Positions 61,224-64,000 of a DNA stretch of 64,000 nt are shown here, piece after piece (the first letter of the stretch is position 1; each line of letters begins with the position of its first letter). The notes beneath the pieces were generated by a model, which worked only from the letters and a program-made list of their open reading frames with translations, had not been told where the DNA came from and did not search any database. Both the position numbers and the translations under genes were made by a program. The stretch comes from Nevskia sp964451925 (GTDB lineage Bacteria; Pseudomonadota; Gammaproteobacteria; Nevskiales; Nevskiaceae), in assembly GCA_964451925.1 (NCBI GenBank), contig CAYVKA010000009.1:37767-101766 (forward strand), given 5' to 3'.

Positions 61224-62408
61224 TCAACGAACTTCCGCCGCCAGCTCCAGACCCTGGCGGTAGTAGCCCGCGGCCTCGTCGGGGAGCTGGGTGTCCTGGC
61301 ACAGCCGCGCCAGATCGAGATAACCCTGCGGCGTCGGCGCCGCGCGCACACCGGCTTCCAGGTAGCTGCGCGCCTTGCCCCACAGCTTGTTGGCCAGGCA
61401 GACACGGCCGGCCAGCAGCAGCAGCTCGGGCTTGTCGCCGTGCTGCACCAGCCACTGCTCGACGGTGGCCAGCTGGGCGACCGGATCGGTGGCGTGCAGC
61501 TTGCCGTAGAGCAGGGCCAGGTCGGCGTCCCAGCTGCGCGGCAGGATCTGGGCGATCAGCGCCAGCGCCTCGGCGTCGGCATTGAGCCGCGCCAGGCCGT
61601 GCAGGTAGGCCCGCCGCAGGTCGGGGTGGTCCTGGTAGCTGAGAGCGCCGTCCCACAGCGCCTTGAGCCGGTCAAGCCTTGCCTCGGCCACCGCCGCCTG
61701 CATCAGCTCGCGCAGGCAACGGATCAGCAGCGCGTCGTAGCGCGGCGGGTCGAGCGCGCTGCGCGCCGCCGGCTCGGCCAGCAGCGCGCGCAACGGCTCC
61801 CACTCGCCCAGCGCATGGTAGCTTTCGGCCAGCAGCTCGATGGCGAAGGGCTGGTTGGGATCGCGTTCGCGCAGGCGCAGCGCGGTGTCGCGCGCGGAGG
61901 CGTATTCGCCGCGCTTGCGCTGCAGATCGCCGGCCGCCAGCAGCGTGGCCAGCTCGTGCTCGGGCTTGTTCAGCGCCGCCAGGCGCAGGTACTGGTCGCG
62001 ACGGTCGATGGCGCCCTGGCGCTGCGCGGCGCGCGCCGCCGCCAGATAGTTGAGATGGGTGGCGTGATGGTCGGCGGCGCGCCGCACCAGCTCCACCTCG
62101 GCGCGCTGCCAGTTGCCTTCAAACAGGTGCAGCAGGCCGGCCTCGAACGATTCGCGCGCGCGGTCCTGGCGGCGCCGGTCGATGGCCTGGCGCACGTTGC
62201 CGGGCAGGCGGATGGCCAGGCCGCCGAGCTTGAGCAGCAGGTAGACCAGCACGAACCAGAACACCACGCCCAGCACCAGCACCGCCAGCGTGGTCTCCAG
62301 CACCCAGGGACCGTAGTTGATCAGCACGTAGCCGGCGTCCGGATTCAGCAGCAGCACGGCGACGACGCCAGCGACCAGGAACAGCAGGATCAGCAGAACC
62401 AGGATCAT
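61224..62408 (-). CDS. hemY: HemY protein
   Basis: 394 residues. Two N-terminal membrane helices are followed by TPR-like repeats (LAALNKPEHELATLLAAGDL, ELLAESYHALGEWEPLRALL), the proteobacterial HemY encoded with hemX and hemD. Its role in haem synthesis or envelope organisation remains unclear. It is 6 nt downstream of hemX. Confidence 0.93.
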   Translation of the reverse strand: MILVLLILLFLVAGVVAVLLLNPDAGYVLINYGPWVLETTLAVLVLGVVFWFVLVYLLLKLGGLAIRLPGNVRQAIDRRRQDRARESFEAGLLHLFEGNWQRAEVELVRRAADHHATHLNYLAAARAAQRQGAIDRRDQYLRLAALNKPEHELATLLAAGDLQRKRGEYASARDTALRLRERDPNQPFAIELLAESYHALGEWEPLRALLAEPAARSALDPPRYDALLIRCLRELMQAAVAEARLDRLKALWDGALSYQDHPDLRRAYLHGLARLNADAEALALIAQILPRSWDADLALLYGKLHATDPVAQLATVEQWLVQHGDKPELLLLAGRVCLANKLWGKARSYLEAGVRAAPTPQGYLDLARLCQDTQLPDEAAGYYRQGLELAAEVR

Positions 62409-62414
62409 GGCGGG

Positions 62415-63464
62415 CTAACGCGGCATGGCGTCGAGGTAGGCGCGCAGCAGGCCGACGCTGCGGCCCAGGTCCGGTAACGGCGGGTCCAGCTCCAGGCCGC
62501 GCAGGCGCTCCAGCTCGGCGCGGGCGGCGCTGACCGCCGGGTCCTCGGCGCGGTAGTAATCGCCCAACCATTGCACCGCGCCGTCCAGCGCGCTGCGGTA
62601 GCTGGCGGTGTCGCCCATCAGCAGCGCGGCGCGCGCCGACTCCAGCTTCAACGCCAGCAGCTGCCTGACCACGGCGTCCTGTTCCGGCGGCAGCAGGCGG
62701 TCCACCGGCTTGTCGGTGCGGTGCAGGATGAACACCTCGCGCCACAGCTGGCGCAGCGAGGCCCAGCCGCGCGCGCTCCAGCTCTCGTCGAAGCTGCGCG
62801 GCGCTTCCGCCGGCTCGCCCGCCGCCGGCCGGGCCTGCGGATGGTCGCGCAGGGGAAAGGCGTCGGTGCGGCCGATCAGCCCCGCCAGGCTGAGGGCGGC
62901 GCTGCCGCGATCCGCCAGCGGCAGCGCCAGCAGCGCGGCGCGCTCGTCGGCCACCGCCTTGCGCACCTCGAACAGGCGCGGCTCGGCCAGCGCCGACAGG
63001 CGCTCTTCGGCCAGCTGCAGCGCGGCCACGGCGCCGCGCCCGTCGTGCGCCAGCTGGGCGCGGTCGTTGGCCAGCAGCAGCAGCTGTTCCACCGCGATCA
63101 GCTGGGCGCGGGTGCGTCCGCCCTTGAGATCGGCCGACAGGTGCTGCAGCGACTGTTCCAGGTCGGCGTCGTGACTCTGCAGCTTGGCCACGTCGTCGGC
63201 GTTCTGGTGCAGGGCGTCGGTCAGGTCCGACTGCCGCTCGCGCAACTGCTCGATGCTCGCCTGCGCCTCGCTCAGCTGGTGGCTCATGCGGATCAGCAGG
63301 GCTTCCTGCGCCGCGACGGTCCCCTCGGTCTCGTGGTTGGCGTGCCACACGCGCCAGCCGCCGTAACCACCGCCGGCCAGGGCCAGCAGCAGCAGCAACA
63401 GCACGGCCAGCAGGCCCCGGGAGGAGCGCCGCGGCGGCGGGACCTGCACTTCGTTATCCGTCAT
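62415..63464 (-). CDS. hemX: HemX (uroporphyrinogen-III C-methyltransferase-like membrane protein)
   Basis: 349 residues. One membrane helix (LLAVLLLLLLALAGGGYGGW) follows a basic N-terminus, then a coiled coil rich in Gln, Leu and Ala (SEAQASIEQLRERQSDLTDA) and a conserved C-terminal domain (LLPPEQDAVVRQLLALKLES). The HemX family is annotated as C-methyltransferase-like but lacks the SAM-binding fold. It sits between hemD and hemY. Confidence 0.94.
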   Translation of the reverse strand: MTDNEVQVPPPRRSSRGLLAVLLLLLLALAGGGYGGWRVWHANHETEGTVAAQEALLIRMSHQLSEAQASIEQLRERQSDLTDALHQNADDVAKLQSHDADLEQSLQHLSADLKGGRTRAQLIAVEQLLLLANDRAQLAHDGRGAVAALQLAEERLSALAEPRLFEVRKAVADERAALLALPLADRGSAALSLAGLIGRTDAFPLRDHPQARPAAGEPAEAPRSFDESWSARGWASLRQLWREVFILHRTDKPVDRLLPPEQDAVVRQLLALKLESARAALLMGDTASYRSALDGAVQWLGDYYRAEDPAVSAARAELERLRGLELDPPLPDLGRSVGLLRAYLDAMPR

Positions 63465-63547
63465 TAGGGCCTGTTCACGGGTATGGGGTGGCGGCGGCGG
63501 GGTAATTTTTGCACAGTGCTAGCCACGGCGAGCGCGGGCGCGGTGCG

Positions 63548-64000
63548 TCATGGCGCGGATCGCCGCGCCTGCCACTGTTCCAGCAGCTCCACATAGGCCG
63601 CGTCGGAGACGCGCGCCGGCAGCAGCGGCGTCTGCGTGAACCCCGCCGTGCGCGCGGCTTCCACCACGCGCGCCGAGGGCAGGGCCAGTTGCAAGGCCAG
63701 CAGCCGGGGCCGGGCCGCCGCGGGCGTCAGCTGCAGCAGCTGGTCCAACGCCTCGCCGCTGGAAACGATCGCCACCTGGCAGGCGGCGAGCGCATCCGCC
63801 ACCGCCTGAGGCGGGTGCTGCAGCGGCACGCGCCGGTATGACGCCAGTACTTCGACCCGGGCGCCGCGCCCGCGCAGGCCGTCGGCGAGCTGCGGCAGGG
63901 TGTTGTCGCCGGTCACGATCAGCACGCGCTGCCCGCGCGGCGCGGCGAAGCGCGCTTCGGCCAGCAGGCCGGCGGCGCCGTCCCCGCCGGCCGGCACCAG
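63548..64000 (-). CDS. hemD: Uroporphyrinogen-III synthase, N-terminus cut by the window edge
   Basis: The last 150 or so residues of HemD: RVLIVTGDNTLPQLADGLRG, then VEVLASYRR and a weakly conserved C-terminal half. The frame runs off the right edge, so the start lies outside. The enzyme closes and inverts hydroxymethylbilane to uroporphyrinogen III. The hemD-hemX-hemY order supports the assignment despite low sequence conservation. Confidence 0.9.
   Translation of the reverse strand: MVPAGGDGAAGLLAEARFAAPRGQRVLIVTGDNTLPQLADGLRGRGARVEVLASYRRVPLQHPPQAVADALAACQVAIVSSGEALDQLLQLTPAAARPRLLALQLALPSARVVEAARTAGFTQTPLLPARVSDAAYVELLEQWQARRSAP

Overview
The window is GC-rich proteobacterial DNA with no tRNA, rRNA, CRISPR array or recognisable transposase. 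The right-hand 12 kb (about 51.9-64 kb) is ordinary chromosomal backbone: thrB, cstA/ybdD, a TadG-like gene, a Kdo hydroxylase gene, mscL, and hemY-hemX-hemD cut by the window edge. The hemDXY order, the ThrB type and the Kdo hydroxylase fit a gammaproteobacterium, possibly of the Nevskiales/Xanthomonadales side. That placement is an inference, not a demonstrated assignment.

The left-hand 50 kb is an accessory island for growth on aromatic hydrocarbons. Its core (20.0-41.0 kb, minus strand) reads, in order of transcription: phenol hydroxylase (dmpL-M-N-O-P), a plant-type ferredoxin (dmpQ), catechol 2,3-dioxygenase (dmpB), a GlcG/HbpS-like gene, dmpC, dmpE, dmpF, dmpG, dmpH, dmpI, a six-subunit toluene/o-xylene-type monooxygenase (tmoABCDEF-like), a glutathione transferase, a zinc alcohol dehydrogenase, the ring-fission hydrolase dmpD, and a DmpR/XylR-type sigma-54 activator. 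Together these encode the whole route from benzene or toluene through phenol or cresol, catechol and 2-hydroxymuconic semialdehyde to pyruvate and acetyl-CoA.

Two related transport modules flank the core. Module A (11.9-19.7 kb) holds an orphan dmpK, a small ORF, an MMPL/RND transporter, a DUF1329 protein, a YCF48-type propeller and a DUF1302 outer-membrane protein. Module B (41.5-50.4 kb) holds a FadL-type porin, a Tat-signal DUF1329 protein, an alcohol dehydrogenase, a second MMPL/RND transporter, a TatA paralogue and a large TPR-like protein.

Four sigma-54 (-24/-12) promoters with exact GG-N10-GC spacing were found by eye: before dmpL, before module A, before module B, and before a small operon at the extreme left. 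The three minus-strand promoters each carry a pair of ATCAAT-N-ATTGAT-like palindromes about 95 and 125-140 bp upstream, which fits one aromatic-responsive regulon. Two DmpR-like regulators are present.

The most unusual part is the left end (0.16-5.3 kb). A double-glycine-leader peptide gene is followed by a HlyD-type adaptor, a C39-peptidase ABC exporter and a TolC-type channel, which is a complete class II microcin-like secretion operon. Its promoter shares an identical 18-mer with the phenol hydroxylase promoter, so this peptide system may be switched on by aromatic substrates. The island ends on the right in a stretch of gene relics (50.8-51.8 kb) before the backbone resumes at thrB.
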